Source: Pogonophryne albipinna (lineage: Eukaryota > Chordata > Actinopteri > Perciformes > Artedidraconidae). From it: a DNA stretch of 64,000 nt. Below the pieces are notes generated by a model, which was not told where the DNA came from, did no database searches, and worked only from the letters and a program-made list of their open reading frames with translations. Location of the stretch: assembly GCA_028583405.1 (NCBI GenBank), contig CM053253.1, forward strand, positions 5,818,296-5,882,295, given 5' to 3'. This document shows, one piece after another, positions 1-13,500 of this stretch (within the stretch, counting starts at the first letter, position 1; each line of letters opens with the position of its first letter). The position numbers and the translations under genes were made by a program.

Positions 1-977
1 GGATAAGAAAAGAGGTCACTTATGAGAATTATAGCGGCATATAGTTGAAAGACATTCATTTAACATAAGAAAATCTATCTGTTACCGAATCATGTAAAAA
101 AGAAAAATGCACTAATTGAATAAACATTGTTTTCCATCACAACATGACTAATATGAAATGTAACGTATATAAACCTTTAAGAAAAATCACATACAGTGGA
201 CATTGGGTATACATTACACCAATATGTTACATAAGGCTTTTACATGTAGGATTTTTCAATGATGCATTATTTGAGTGAGACATGTTTCACTAGAAAGTAC
301 CATCTACATTTGACAGAAGTGATAACATTGGCTTTTGTTTTGAGCAAGGAGTTGTAATGTTTTGGCCAGTTTTGAACGTTTTACAAACCAACAGATCTAA
401 TTATTTGCTGAATTTGAGGCCCCAAATCTTCTTGTATTTTTCTGGACAAACGGAGTGGAAGCCCTACAACTTTATAAAGCGTTATCTTCTCAACACTAGT
501 ATCAACCATAGACTGTGTGTACATATCAAAGTCAGCTATGATAAAAGATAATGATGCAATATCCTCACACACTGAACTGACTTTATTGCTGCTTTCCTGT
601 CAAATGGGATTTTCCCAAATTGCATCCCGCCCAATGGAAAATCCCGTTCACTCAACCTTTCTATGCATGTTTTCTGGAGGACTGGGAAAGTGGGAATTAT
701 GTTGTAAAACAAAAGGTAGCAAAATATTTTCATTACCCAGGAATATACAAAGGAGCCTACTGTTATATCTTATATGCAAAGTCACATTTAGTAGGACAGG
801 CATTTGGGTAATACTGGCTTTTATTGATGGAAGAAGTAAAAGTACTCATACTGTACCACACTGTGACAATAGTCCACTACATGTAAAAGTACTGCATTTA
901 AACCCTTAACTAAAACTATGTCGGTATGATAAGCAGAATGAGACAGCCTTATAGCACATATAACAACATAAATAACC
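1..977. other. Upstream flank, no gene seen
   Basis: AT-rich DNA with no supported exon. The open frame over 517-909 has no recognisable domain. It includes a stretch (about 677-720) that recurs in diverged form at about 7050-7092, so part of this region is interspersed repeat and the frame is most likely chance. Confidence 0.6.
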
Positions 978-1493
978 AGTGGTAGGAAGTAACTGAGTAC
1001 ATTTACTCAAGTACTTTACTTAAGTACACATTTGAGGTACTTTGCTTTGTGTGCCAATTTTGTACGTTTTACTCTACTTCATTTATTTTTTACAGATGTA
1101 GTTAATGGTTACTTTAGAAATTCAGGTTTTGACACACAATACTTAGGAAAACCTTTACAAAATATATGATTATATTGGAATAGATAAACCATCCAACGTT
1201 ATATTAAAGTCACTCAAACCATTAGTGGGTTAACAGACGTTTTTATGGTCAAAAATATTTCACAGATCAAACTTCTTAAATGTGAAGATTTGTTGCTTTT
1301 GCTCCAACATATTTGACAATATTTTGAAGGAGTTATTTTATCCCTAATACTTTAAGTACAATTACCTAATCGTACATAAACTCAATTTAACTCAAGTACC
1401 ATTCTTAATGCAGTACTTTAACTTGAAATTGAGTATCTTTACAGTGTAGTAATACAGTAGTACTTTTACTCAAATAAAGAATCTGAATACTCA
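978..1493 (+). repeat. 'AAGTAC' interspersed repeat, copy 1
   Basis: Starts CAGTGGTAGGAAGTAACTGA and is full of AAGTAC/GTACTT motifs. The same sequence recurs about ten times in this window. Fuller copies begin CAGTGGTG and end CACCTCTG, so the ends resemble hAT termini (CAGNGGTG). I found no convincing 8-bp target duplication. This copy is diverged. The family is very common in teleosts; its class here is inferred from the ends only. Confidence 0.75.
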
Positions 1494-1714
1494 CTGTAAA
1501 TAACTCAGTTTAATAGGTAAACAACAAACTTGAACGCGTCCGTATTGATTTGTACGGAAACCTGACGTGTACTTTGAACGCAACACAACTTAGCTGTCAC
1601 ACCTTGACTTCTTTAGTTCACGTAATTGTGTGTAACCTTAAATCAATACCAGCAGCTAGTCGCGTGCTCTTGAGTCAATTAACTGTAAATTAACGTAAAC
1701 AACGATTAGCTTCG

Positions 1715-1722
1715 TGACGTCA
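1715..1722. promoter_or_regulatory. Consensus CRE octamer (TGACGTCA)
   Basis: A perfect palindromic cAMP-response element about 2.7 kb upstream of the c1qtnf12 start codon, in DNA that looks single copy. An octamer occurs by chance about once per 65 kb, so the match alone is weak evidence of function. Confidence 0.25.
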
Positions 1723-3475
1723 TACGAATTATTTTGCAGTGCAGGTGAATCTAGGCTAAAGATGCTAACACAAGCTAACAAAACAAGGTAAATTAACTCT
1801 ACCTGGATTATGTGAATAGTATACAAAGAGAAAATGAGACCAACCTGTCAAGAAGGAAGACCAACAAACGATACAATGAGTAAAGTTGAAAGGACTCTGT
1901 ATGTTTAGAGGTAGCTAGCTAGCTAATGTTAGCTGTACTTCCCCAGTCACAGACCTGCAATTTCCAGTCAGCTGTCAGAAACAGTTCCTGTACACGTGGC
2001 TCTCCCCCCCCACACACACACAAACACTCCCCCACCTCAATGTGGGTCGGGTCTAAATAATCCAAAAGAGAAGAGACGCGAGGTAAAAAAAAGTCCTCTG
2101 AGATATTCCAGTTGGCGTTAACACTAACAAGCTGTCAGTTGAACCTGGCTAGATGCTAATGTAGCTATATTTGTTTTGGTAAGGTGACCATATTTACATG
2201 TTTAATTTCCGGGTGACACTTTCAAAATAAAACCAATGCTGACCAATGTAGTCAAGATTCAAGAAGTTCCAAGTTTGCATCCAAGTTTTATGTGGGAATA
2301 TAAGTGAATGGTTGACATAGCCTAAAACATGTTGGCTAATAGATAACTGGTGAGATAACGGCAAACACAATGCAGAAAATATTTAGCTAAATGCAATGGA
2401 TACCTGGTTGAAATAGCTAATGACAGGCTTAAGTGATGGATAAACAGATGGAATAATTAGCTTAGGCTAAAGGCCAAACTGCTAAAACAAATGGATATAT
2501 GTTTAAAATAAATGGTAAGGTTATAAATAGCCCACATGTTGAAAACATAGGTAGGCCTAACAGTTATGGTAAATGCTTAACAAAGTAAAAACTTGGATAA
2601 ATGGTGTAAATAGCACATGAGCTGTAATAGAAAACATGCAATAGTTGGAAACATTACAGAACTTCAATTTCAACATAACAACCTGAATGTATTTTATTTT
2701 GAAGGAACATATTCACAATGTTCTGTTTACCTGTGGAAGACTTGACTGGGGTTAGCTTCAGGAATTTTGACTGACGTGCCAGCGGAAACAGGAACTAGTA
2801 GGGTTGCAGGCATGAATACAGCAGTATGGAGAATTGAGCCATACTGGAAAGGGACTGTTTATTTGTTTGCACTGCAGGCTGCTGCCTCTGGGTGGCACTG
2901 TGTTCAAATCTAATAATATCAAGTGCAGGAAAACGCAGTTTGAAGTGAAAAAAACAACCCTGGTAGCTAACATGTTATTTATTCTAGTAAAAGTATGAGA
3001 GGGCGGAATTCCTTTTGGACAAATGAGCTGATTGCAGGAACACCCAGACCAATAATTTGTCCACATCAGTCATGTATTATTTTCTAATAACCTGCAATTT
3101 ACAGTGCTTCAAATATTAGTACTTACCTCAAATCCTTTTTTCCTAACAGAGAATTTAGAAAGTGAGACTTTGCTGAACATCAACACAGAACAAAACATGT
3201 TTACACTGTTGCATTTGGCAGGATCAGAGTTTGTTGGCACGGTTTTGAAGCAGCAGATTTCACAAGATAATGCCTCGAGGTCATAAAAAAGTGCATTTCT
3301 ATTTCTTGCCTGGATGTAAACACAGGACTTTGGTAAATATGAAACCCAAATGACAGACACTCTCAGGCAGATACACAACTTTTACACACACAACTTGTCT
3401 GCCAAAGAACCTCTTCTGTGTGAACATTTCACCTATGAGATAAAGCAGAGCTGAATAAGCCAGTGAGGTTGCCAA
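1723..3475. other. Upstream flank without supported genes
   Basis: Apparently mostly single-copy, AT-rich sequence with a C-run followed by a short (CA)n near 2005-2024. Open frames at 2758-3066 and 3109-3378 have no recognisable domains and no splice partners I can defend. Confidence 0.5.
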
Positions 3476-4408
3476 CAGGGAGAGAAACAGAGAGAGGGAG
3501 TGGGAGAAGGGGGAGAAAGGGTGATGATAAAACTCCACTGTGAGCCCTCCTGTAAGCTCAGTCGGAGCAGAGGAGCAACTGAGACCAGAGGGACTAGGAA
3601 ACAGAGAGCTACCAGACAACAAATCACTGCTTTCTGACGTGAAACTTGCACATGGCTTGATGCATTGTGGGAGATTTAGCACGAGTTATTTTAGAAGAGC
3701 TACCTGTAAAGTCTTGTGATTGCAGTGAGGAGTCCGGAACAAGATCAAAACTTGACCTTATCATCTCCTCTTGGGCTTTTTCTTCACTCTGCATCCCCCG
3801 CAGGGTGCATGGTTTTCGGCATCTTCTGGTGAACATTGCCAACTTTTTTATGAAGCTTTTCCACACAACTTTACTGGAGACTGGATCCACTGCTCAGTGT
3901 GAGAAACAGCAGGAAAGGGGGGAATATTGCCATCCATCTCCAGCCCACCCTCAGCTTTTGGACAACCCCTCCTCTCTGCCTCTTATTTTGCCCCCTGTAC
4001 CCCCCCACTCCCTCCATCCCTCCCTCCCTCCTTCTACACCTCACCCCCCAACAGAGCAGAAAGCGTGAAAAATCTCACTAATGGGTTTATTTGCTGTCAG
4101 ATCTGCGCCGATCTGTCATTCCCTTGGACCATTCTGCTTGACACATTTCATAGTTGAGTAAGCCTCCTAGCTTTCTGGCTAGAGTTATAACACAGTGCCC
4201 CTGCAACGCTGGCTGAGCGCTCATCAAGAGGGATAGCGGCGGCGGCAGCAGTCAGTCTGACAGTCTTTTGGACGGGCAGTCCCTGAAGCTGCATTCCTAC
4301 AGTCTCCTCTGAGTTTGTGAGCCTTGTGGGCATCCTCAGCTTGTCCTTTCGCAGGAGATCCGGGTGGTTTCTGCAGGGATTCTGGTGCTGCTTTGACAGA
4401 GTGTGAAG
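3476..4408 (+). promoter_or_regulatory. c1qtnf12: c1qtnf12 5' flank and probable 5' UTR
   Basis: Contains a purine-rich stretch (about 3480-3530), a C-rich stretch (about 3985-4055) and a GCGGCGGCGGCAGCAG run near 4229, as often seen near vertebrate first exons. An in-frame TGA at 4394-4396, 13 bases before the ATG at 4409, closes the reading frame and supports that start. I see no convincing TATA box, so the transcription start is not placed. An untranslated first exon further upstream cannot be excluded. Confidence 0.45.
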
Positions 4409-4588
4409 ATGTGGTGTGGGGCTGGGCCTCTGGCCGTGGTGGCTGCAGTGTTTTGGACTCAGTGTTTTCTTCTGCATGGGGTGGATGCCAAGAAGGAGAG
4501 AAAAAGGCCAAAGGAGGTCACACCACAACAGACAGAGACCTTCAACGCTACCATGTCCAACAGCGAAGAGGTCGGTGGAAGCGTCAAG
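4409..4588 (+). CDS. c1qtnf12: c1qtnf12 coding exon 1
   Basis: Encodes residues 1-60 and ends in phase 0 at AAG|GTAAAT. Hydrophobic core LAVVAAVFW followed by GVDA then KKERKRP fits signal-peptide cleavage near residue 27. The ATG has A at -3, and the upstream in-frame TGA at 4394 rules out a longer coding start within this exon. Confidence 0.93.
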
Positions 4589-7500
4589 GTAAATCTCAAT
4601 ATTAATCTGATATTTCAGCGTGTTGCATATCTATTACATTCATGCATTTCTTCATTATGATGAAATTGCACACGCAAGTGTTTGGAGTCAAGCTGCAGAA
4701 ATGTGAGATATGTGCAGATTTCTTGTCAGCACAGGCAATATGCAAGGCAAATTAATGATGGCAAAGGTAGAAAGCTTTGGACAGACAGGTGTGCCCTGCC
4801 GGGTCAAGCTTCAGACAGTTAGACGGAGCAAAATGTGTGAAACGCCAAATGGATGACTTCCGAGGTATGCCAGGAATGAGGACATCTAAAGGCTGATCAA
4901 TGCATCAATTAGTGCGCGCCGCGGGTGTCTCACACCAATTTCCTGGCTTAAGTGAACAAATCAGGATGTAGGAAAGTTACAAGTATCAGGCAGAGGGAGA
5001 TAAGATTAGATACAATAAGATAAGATCATTAATTACTCTGAAAAAACCTGTTAGGTTGACTTTAATCAAATGTATTATGTCAACAGATTTCACACAAGGC
5101 TAGTTGAAAGCAATAATATTAAGTTTAAATAAAAGATATTAGGTTCAACTTAATATTATTGCTTTCAACTAACCTAATACAGTTATGTGAAATGTGTCTA
5201 AGGTTTTCAGTCTAAGTTGCTATTTTCCAGAGAGAAAAATGGAAAAAGTAATCTATGTAAAAACCAATGTTGTTTTCCTTAAAAAACACCAACACTGCAT
5301 TAAAGTGGTTCAATTCATTATATAAGCAGGAAATACAATCATAAACCAAATAAATCAAGTTGAAAAATAAGAAATAAAAATGTTTCCCGAGAGAAAAATG
5401 GAAAAAGTCATCTCTAAGTAAAAACCAATGTTGTTTTCCTTAAAATAACCTCCAGCAAAACTGAATCACAGTGGTACAATTCATTTTTTTAAGCAGCAAC
5501 AGTTGGCCCCTGTTATTTATTGGTTTCTTGCTGGTGTTGCATATTTGCGAGGGTTTTCCAACAGGCTATTTGTTTAGCTTCCAGCCCACCCATTATGTTG
5601 GCATTCTCATATAACTTTTCGCTGCCCTATATACCAGCGCTCAGCTCCGACCAGCCGCCGGCCTCCAACCGTAACCTTCCCTGCCTCAAAACCACGCGGT
5701 GAGGTCTCCTTTGTATCTGTAAGAACACATTGTAGGTGGCTGCCGGTGTTTATTTGACTTGGTTTGGCCCTGTTAAAGCAGAGGCTATGAAGGATGACCT
5801 TGTGTCAACCCTCAAGTCTGATGGAGACGCACCCCACTGAGGGGGGGCCGGGGGTGTCTTCACTAACACTATTTCCAGTTGTGTAATGTAACTAAGTATA
5901 TTAAAGGGGACCTATTATGCAACTTGTTCATGTCTCCTCTACATCAACATGTGTCCCCTCTTCTTCATGTCTCTTCTACATCAACATGTGTCCCCTCTTC
6001 TTCATGTCTCTTCTACATCAACATGTGTCCCCTCTTCTTCATGTCTCTTCTACATCAACATGTGTCCCCTCTTCTTCATGTCTCTTCTACATCAACATGT
6101 GTCCCCTCTTCTTCATGTCTCCTCTACATCAACATGTGTCCCCTCTTCTTCATGTCTCTTCTACATCAACATGTGTCCCCTCTTCTTCATGTCTCTTCTA
6201 CATCAACATGTGTCCCCTCTTCTTCATGTCTCTTCTACATCAACATGTGTCCCCTCTTCTTCATGTCTCTTTTACATCAACATGTGTCCCCTCTTCTTCA
6301 TGTCTCTTCTACATCAACATGTGACCCCTCTTCTTCATGTCTCTTCCACATCAACATGTGTCCCCTCTTCTTCATGTCTCTTCCACATCAACATGTGACC
6401 CCTCTTCTTTATGTCTCTTCTACATCAACATGTGTCCCCTCTTCTTCATGTCTCTTCTACATCAACATGTGTCCCCTCTTCTTCATGTCTCTTCTACATC
6501 AACATGTGTCCCCTCTGTGGAAAGAGACTCTGAAAGTTTCAGGAGAAAAGATTCTCTCTCTTTTTGTCCTGATCCATTTATATGTCTGAAAATGAGCTGA
6601 TCAGATTTTGGCCACTTTATGATGTCATAACGGTGTTTTGTCTTGTGTAACCATTAGCCAATCACCAACCAAGGTAACCCCCCCCCCCACCTTATCACCT
6701 GAATCTCCTCCTGGAGCACCATTATGTTCTTTTTAACCAAATGTCTCTCAGAGGGGCGTGGGGAGGGGCTCCTTATTTTCATCTAAAGTAACAGACAAAG
6801 AATCAGCACTTTTGAAACAGGGCTGAAACAGAGGGCATTATGGGTAATGCTCCAATGATCTGTTTGGTGTTTGGAGCCAAACACTTCAGAGACATGTTTT
6901 GTATATATCTGAGACCTATAATATATTGATGAAAAACAGTATAATAGGGGACCTTTAACTCAAGTACTGTACTAAAGTACAATTTGTAGGGACTTGTACT
7001 TTAGTTGAGTATTTCAATTTGTGTCAAGCTTATTCATATTCATGGCGAGGAACGGAAAAGTGGGAATTCTTTTATAAAACAAAAGGTAGAACAATTCAAA
7101 AGCAACAGTGATGGAAGAAGTATTGTTACACTTACCTTAATAATACAAAGCAGTGGTGTAAAGTAACTAAGTAGATATACTCAAGTACTGTCCTTAAGTA
7201 CAATTTTGAGGGACTTGTACTTTACTTGAGTATTTGAAGTATTTGCTACTCTCTTTACTTCTACTCCACTACAATTATTTGATACCTTTAGTTACTTTGG
7301 AGATTTGCCTAGATGTGAAATAAACAACACTTTTCATAACAATACTGCTCTTCACTTTATTTAATTAACATTTTCTTTGTGGTTCCACCTGGAGTAAATC
7401 CACAAGCTACCCTGCAGCATCAAAGTCATTCAAACTAGCTGCACCTTCACCAGCTTTGAGAACACTTTCATGATCAATCATTATAAAACATATCATATAT

Positions 7501-10500
7501 ATTATTCTGGAATGGACCAATCTGCACAATGACTACTTTTGGTACTTTAAGTATATTTTGATGCTAATACTTTTCTACTTTAACTTGAGTAACATTTTGA
7601 ATGCTGTATTTATACACTTTGGTACTTCTACTTTTACTTTACAAGATCTGAGTACGTCTCCCACCTCTGACTATTCGCCCTGGGGTCCCTCTGCCATGAT
7701 GTAACTCCTGGGAAAGTTATAGGTGGGCAGATATTTAAAGACGATGTTGTTTCCCAGCCCATTGATTCTGTCATTCACAAGCCCCGGTCTGACTCCGCTG
7801 TGTCTGGGACATCCGATAGGGGCGGTGCGGCCCCGAAAAACTGGGGCAGCATGCCTATAAGCCCCTCACAAAGCCCCATAGAAAGGGTCCTGAAAGGGAA
7901 CACCTCGGCGAGGATTAGCCCCCCGCGCCTCCCTCTCTAACATTCTTTTCATCTCCTCTCCCACAATCAGAGGGTAATGACATAATCACATTTAAGACGC
8001 AGTGTTATGCCAGATAGTGTCTCTGCCAAACATTGTCACCTCTGATGAGAACCTGAGCTTGACATCGGTGGAAGTGGTTGTATTTAAGACTGTATTTTTT
8101 TAAGGTGCAACCCCTTAAAAAAAGAAGAAGAAGAAGAAGCATGCAACACAGGCAGTGGTGTAAAGTAGGATTTACTTATGAGTACTGTACTTAAGTACAA
8201 TTTTGAGGGACTTTACTTGAGTATTTCAATGTTTTGCTGCTTTGTACTTCAATCGCACAACAATTGTACTTTGATTCCACTACATTTGTTTAATACCTTT
8301 AGTTGGATGTGAAATATAATCAACTCTTGAATCAGACTTTAGTTCCACCTGGAGTACACTCACAAGCTGCCCTGCAGTATACAAAGTCATTCAAACTAGC
8401 TGCTCCTTTACCAGCTGTGATAACACTTTAATGATCAATCATTAGAATCAAAACATATCATATATATATCATTCTAAAATGGGCCAATCTGCACAATGAG
8501 GATTTTACTTTTGGTACTTAAAGTATATTTTGATGCTAATACTTGTTTTACTTTTTACTTGAACAACATTTTGAATGCAGGACTACAGAGTATTCCTACA
8601 CTTACTTCTACTTTTACTCAAGTACAAGATCTGAGTACTCCTCCCACCTCTGCACGTATGGTAAAAAGCGGTAAAATTGCTATCTTTGGTTAAATAATAT
8701 GTTTATCCTATTACACATCTGTTAGATCCCAGAGAAAACAACACGTCCACCCTCTTGGCGAGAAATGTGTGTTCTCAAACAAGCCAAACATTTACGCTCC
8801 ACATTTACATGTTTCCCCCTTGTGCCCAGTGGAAACAGTTTGTTATGATGGCATACGCTTTATATCTGACCAATCCTGCGTGTGGGCTTCTGGCAGCGTG
8901 TTCACCGCATTCCTCGGGAGATTTTCCCATTTGAAAGTGATCACAATACCGAGGTGTGGAGTTGTGCCGCCAGTGGAATTTCTTTAATGAGATGATAAGT
9001 GAAGTACACTTTCAAACAATCTCTGTGAACCGTCAAGTTGTACTTTTTTAAAGAGCAATATGTCAACATCACACAGTGCTACACTCATTGACAACATATT
9101 CACAAATGTTATGGATAGGAAAGTAATAAGTGGAATATTAATCAATGACACAAGTGATCATCTGCCAGCAACAATACAGAACTGTACTAGGATCAAAAAA
9201 GACACCAGAAAAGTCACAATTACAAGACACAAAACACCAGAGTCTGTTCATTCTTTTAAAGAAGAATTATCTAAACAAGACTGGAACAAAGTGTATGTAC
9301 CAGATGCAAATGAAGCCTATGAATCATTTCTACATATTCTATCAGGGCTGTATGAAAAACATTGTCCTCGTGTAAAGAAAATAGTGAAACAAAAATATGC
9401 TGAAAAACCATGGATCACTAAGGGAATGTTAAATGCATGTAAAACGAAAAATGAATTATATAAAGACTTCTTAAAGAATGGATCAGTAGAGGCTGAACAA
9501 AAAGACATACAAAAACAAACTAACAAAGATAATACGATGTAGCAAACTGGATCATTACAACAAATTATTGGAGGATAACAAAAATAACATTAAAAACACA
9601 TGGAATGTATTAAATACCATTATTAAAAAAGGAAATGGAAAGGCACAATACCCAAAAAGTTTTCTGTCAAAAAACGATACAGTAATTTATGACATGACCT
9701 TAGTTGCCGAAGATTTCAATAAGTACTTTGTCAATGTTGGTCCTTGTCTAGCTTGTCTAACAAATACTGGTTGTAGTGATGGTGTTGAAAGTAAAGATAT
9801 ATATGTGAAGGAAACTATATTCTTAAGAGTGACTGATGAAAATGAAATTATTGACACAGTTAAAAAACTTAAGAGTAAAAGGTCTACAGACTGTCATGAT
9901 ATTGACATGTATACAGTTAAAAACATTATTGAATGTTTAGCCAAACCACTAACTCACATCTGTAATCAGTCAATACAAACCGGTGTATTTCCAAATAAAA
10001 TGAAAACTGCTAAAGTCATACCAATACATAAATCTGGAGATAAACATGTACTGTCAAACTATAGACCAATTTCATTGCTCTCACAGTTTTCTAAAATACA
10101 AGACTAAATGACTTCATCACCAAACATAACATACTCTATGAACAACAATATGGTTTCAGAGCAAACAGAAATACATAATTTGCAGTTATAGAATTTATGG
10201 AACACATTACTAAGGCAATAGAAAAGAAAGAATATGCAATAGAGATATTTCTGGGCCTTAAAAAAGCATTTGACACGGTTGACCATGAATTATTAATAAA
10301 AAAACTACAGAGATATGGCATTAGAGGTGTTGCACTATCATGGCTATCCAGCTACCTACATAACAGGGAACAGTACGTTGAACTACAAAGCCATAAATCA
10401 CAACTACTGCAGGTTACATGTGGGGTGCCTCAGGGCTCAGTCTTGGGGCCATTACTATTTATTCTGTATATTAACAATATATGTGAAGTATCAAAAATTA

Positions 10501-13500
10501 TTAAAACCATTCTTTTTGCAGACGACACAAGTCTACTCTGCTGTGGGGACGATTTAGAACAGCTATTGGTCACAATGGAGAAGGAACTGAGCAGGATGAA
10601 GATCTGGTTTGACCAAAATACATTAACATTGAACGCAAGCAAAACCAAACTCATAATATTTGGGAATCGATCGACCAATACAGAGAAGAAACTCACTATA
10701 AATGGCGTCCAATTAGAAAGAGTATCGGAATCATAGACAATAAATTAAGTTGGAAACCACATATAAGCTATATCAAAGCCAAAATATCCAAATCAATAGC
10801 AACTCTGAATAAAGCCAAATACCTAATTAATCAAGCTTCTTTGTTTATGCTGTACTGCTCCTTCATACTTCCATACATGATGTATTGTGTGGAAGTTTGG
10901 GGGAACACATATAAAACAAATACACATCCTATCTTCATCCTGCAAAAAAGAGCCATACGAGTTATACATACAACTACGTACAGAGAACCAACAAATTAAC
11001 TATTCATCAAACCAAACACACTAAAACTACAAGACCTGGTTGACTATAAAACTATTCAAATTATGTTCAAAGCCGCAAATCAACAATTACCTCATAATAT
11101 CCAGGGACTTTTCACACGGAGAGAAAGCATGCACATGTTGAGAGGAAACTGCATTTTCAAAAAACCACCCGTACGAACAAATGCCTTCTGCATCTCATCA
11201 AAAGGTGTTAGTCTGTAACGATGCACTGAAATATTGTACAAGTCTATCTAAACTGAAAGTATTATTTAGGAGCCAAATCATTAATGGTTATGAACAGGAC
11301 CTGTAAAATCCCATTTGTTGTTATTTCTTGTAATTGTAAAAGTAATTTATTTTGTAAAAAAACAAAAAGCAAACAAATTAACAAGACAAACATGTCGCTG
11401 ATGACGATGACCTAATGTTTTATTTATAAGAAAAATATATGCTAGAGGGGGGAGGACCAGAAAAGTTTTTTTAAGCTTCTTCTTGCCCCTGTTGAACATG
11501 ACAGAGACTATCTGAGATTTTTTTTTTTTTTTTTTTTTTTGTTATTATTTTTTTTTTGTACTTTGTTATAATTATTAATTTGAGTGAGAAAAAAAAGGAA
11601 AAAAAGAGTATATATATATTATTGTTGTATGTTTTTGTTTCTGACATGTTCAATAAACTGACTAAAAATAATAATGTCAAAGGTGCATGTGTGTAAAGCC
11701 TTATTGCTCTGCTCTCCAAAAGATGAGAGGAATCTGTCATTGTGGAGCGGCGAGGGATCTGTGAGGGATCTGTGATGGCTGTAATTGAGGGAGTCAAGTC
11801 AAACATCACGCCTGGCGCGTTGAGTAATGGCTGGGTTAAGCCCCAGGCGAGGGTTTTTGTTTCCTCTCTCTCATCCCCAGTGATGATTAATGCAGCAGTG
11901 TGTGGGACCTTTTGGATAAACCCACACATAAGAAAGAAGGCCGAGTCCCACAGGAAACAGCGCCACTGTGAGAGCACACTCCTCTCAAACACTACTGATG
12001 GTGTGAACTACCTTCAGTCAGTGACCTCTGCTTTCAACATGTCCGACGACTGAAAAGGTCCTTTCACATTTAAAATTACCCAATTAAATCATGAGAGAGA
12101 AAGCAAAGTCTTTTCTGAAATCTACAAGTAACATAAACCACACAGTGTTATGTTTCCCTTACACAGACATAGAGCAACTGTTTTATTTGGATTAATTTTG
12201 ATTTATAAATAGCTTCTGATTGATTCCAGATTTATAGCAATCCCTTAATCTTGCCTGATTCTTATCATGCGCCGGTGCTGTTTCTGAAACCATGATTTCA
12301 TAATTATTGCAACACGTAACAATGCATTGGTCAACAATGGCTGTTTAATTAACAATGGATGATGGCATTTTAGATGACCTTCAAAATGCATAATAGTCAG
12401 TTATAGCCTACAAAGAAAATTGTGTTGACACTGTTAAATATTTAGTGTTGCAATTCCCTATGAAAAATATAATAGATTCCAAAAACATGATATTGAAATT
12501 ACATTTTGGGAAAAACGCTGACTCGTTTTCTAGAAGAGAACAAAAAACTTTCTTTTCTGTACAGTGAATATGAAGCAACATCCAGCAGCGGATGGTTAGC
12601 TTAGCTTTAGCATAAATACTGGAAACGTAGTAAACATCTAGTCTAGCTATATCCGAAGCTAACAACATTTGGGGGTTTATACCATTCGCTTGCACTCTGT
12701 TAAAAGCTCTGTATTTTGTACACTTTATAAAAACATTACATTACATGTTAGACGCTTTTATCCAAACGACTTACATACTCAATACTGTGGGCAACCCCCA
12801 CAGGAGCAATTTGGGGCGAAGTGTCTTGCCCAGGGACACAACGACATGCTGACTGCAGTGGGGTTTGAACTTGTGACCCCCTGATCCAACCACCAACGCA
12901 CTAGTCCACTGCGCCACACGCCTTCCTGAACAATATAGAATCACACTTTTAGACAGATATTGGTTCCTTCTAACAGAACAAGGCTAGCTGTTTGCCGCCA
13001 TTTGCAGTTTTTATGCTAAGCTAAGTGTCTGCGGCTAACTTCATATTTACCAAAAAACCTGATAATGGTACTGATCTTTACATCCTGTTCTAGGCAATAT
13101 TGTATATACTGTATTTCCTAAAACACTGGACAACTCCTTTAAGAATAAAGGTCTTTGTTTTTGGCATCGATATATTTTTATTTGCGCTATATGACTTATG
13201 GTCTCTGAGTTTGTGTAACCTCCAATCACATTACACCAACTACTTAAAAGTTGTAATCCAACACAACATAGGGCAAATTGGCTGCATTACAAATGTTAGA
13301 AAACAAACCATTTACATAGTATACCTATGTATCACGATGATTTATATAAAAGGAGGCGCGTCTAATGACTTCTTACCTGACATGTTGCCCACAGTCGAGC
13401 CACAGGGCAAACCTGGTCTGGATCCGGATCACTGGAGCTTTTCATCAGCTCGTTCTACCTACCACAGGGAAATGAGCACTCACTTCAATCTCAAAGCTAT

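Larger units (their letters stand above)
5881..7060 (+). repeat. AAGTAC repeat split by a TTAA MITE
   Basis: 5881-5900 (GTAACTAAGTATA) and 6959-7060 (ACTCAAGTACTGTACTAAAG) are adjacent parts of one AAGTAC repeat when compared with the copy at 7151. The MITE at 5905-6954 sits between them. This fixes both edges of the MITE and shows it is the younger of the two. Confidence 0.8.
9040..11680 (+). mobile_element. L2-like LINE, 5'-truncated and frameshifted
   Basis: Begins inside the endonuclease domain (LIDNIFTN then SDHLPA). The reverse transcriptase follows, with [30 protein letters not shown] and the catalytic FADDTS, then a C-terminal tail. The 3' end has an A/T-rich tail with CAATAAA near 11651, matching the general form of teleost L2 3' ends. 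The frame is open at 9060-9542, 9568-10107 and 10197-10736, with shifts or stops between, and a further shift near 10735 and a stop near 10998. The copy is therefore dead. Confidence 0.88.

Noticed and set aside
517..909. 130-codon frame near the left edge
   Set aside because: No recognised domain, overlaps another open frame on the opposite strand, and part of the DNA recurs at 7050.
12734..12922. Functional tRNA gene
   Set aside because: Box A and box B are present but the sequence continues as a repeated SINE body and tail, with five copies in the window and no cloverleaf I could complete.
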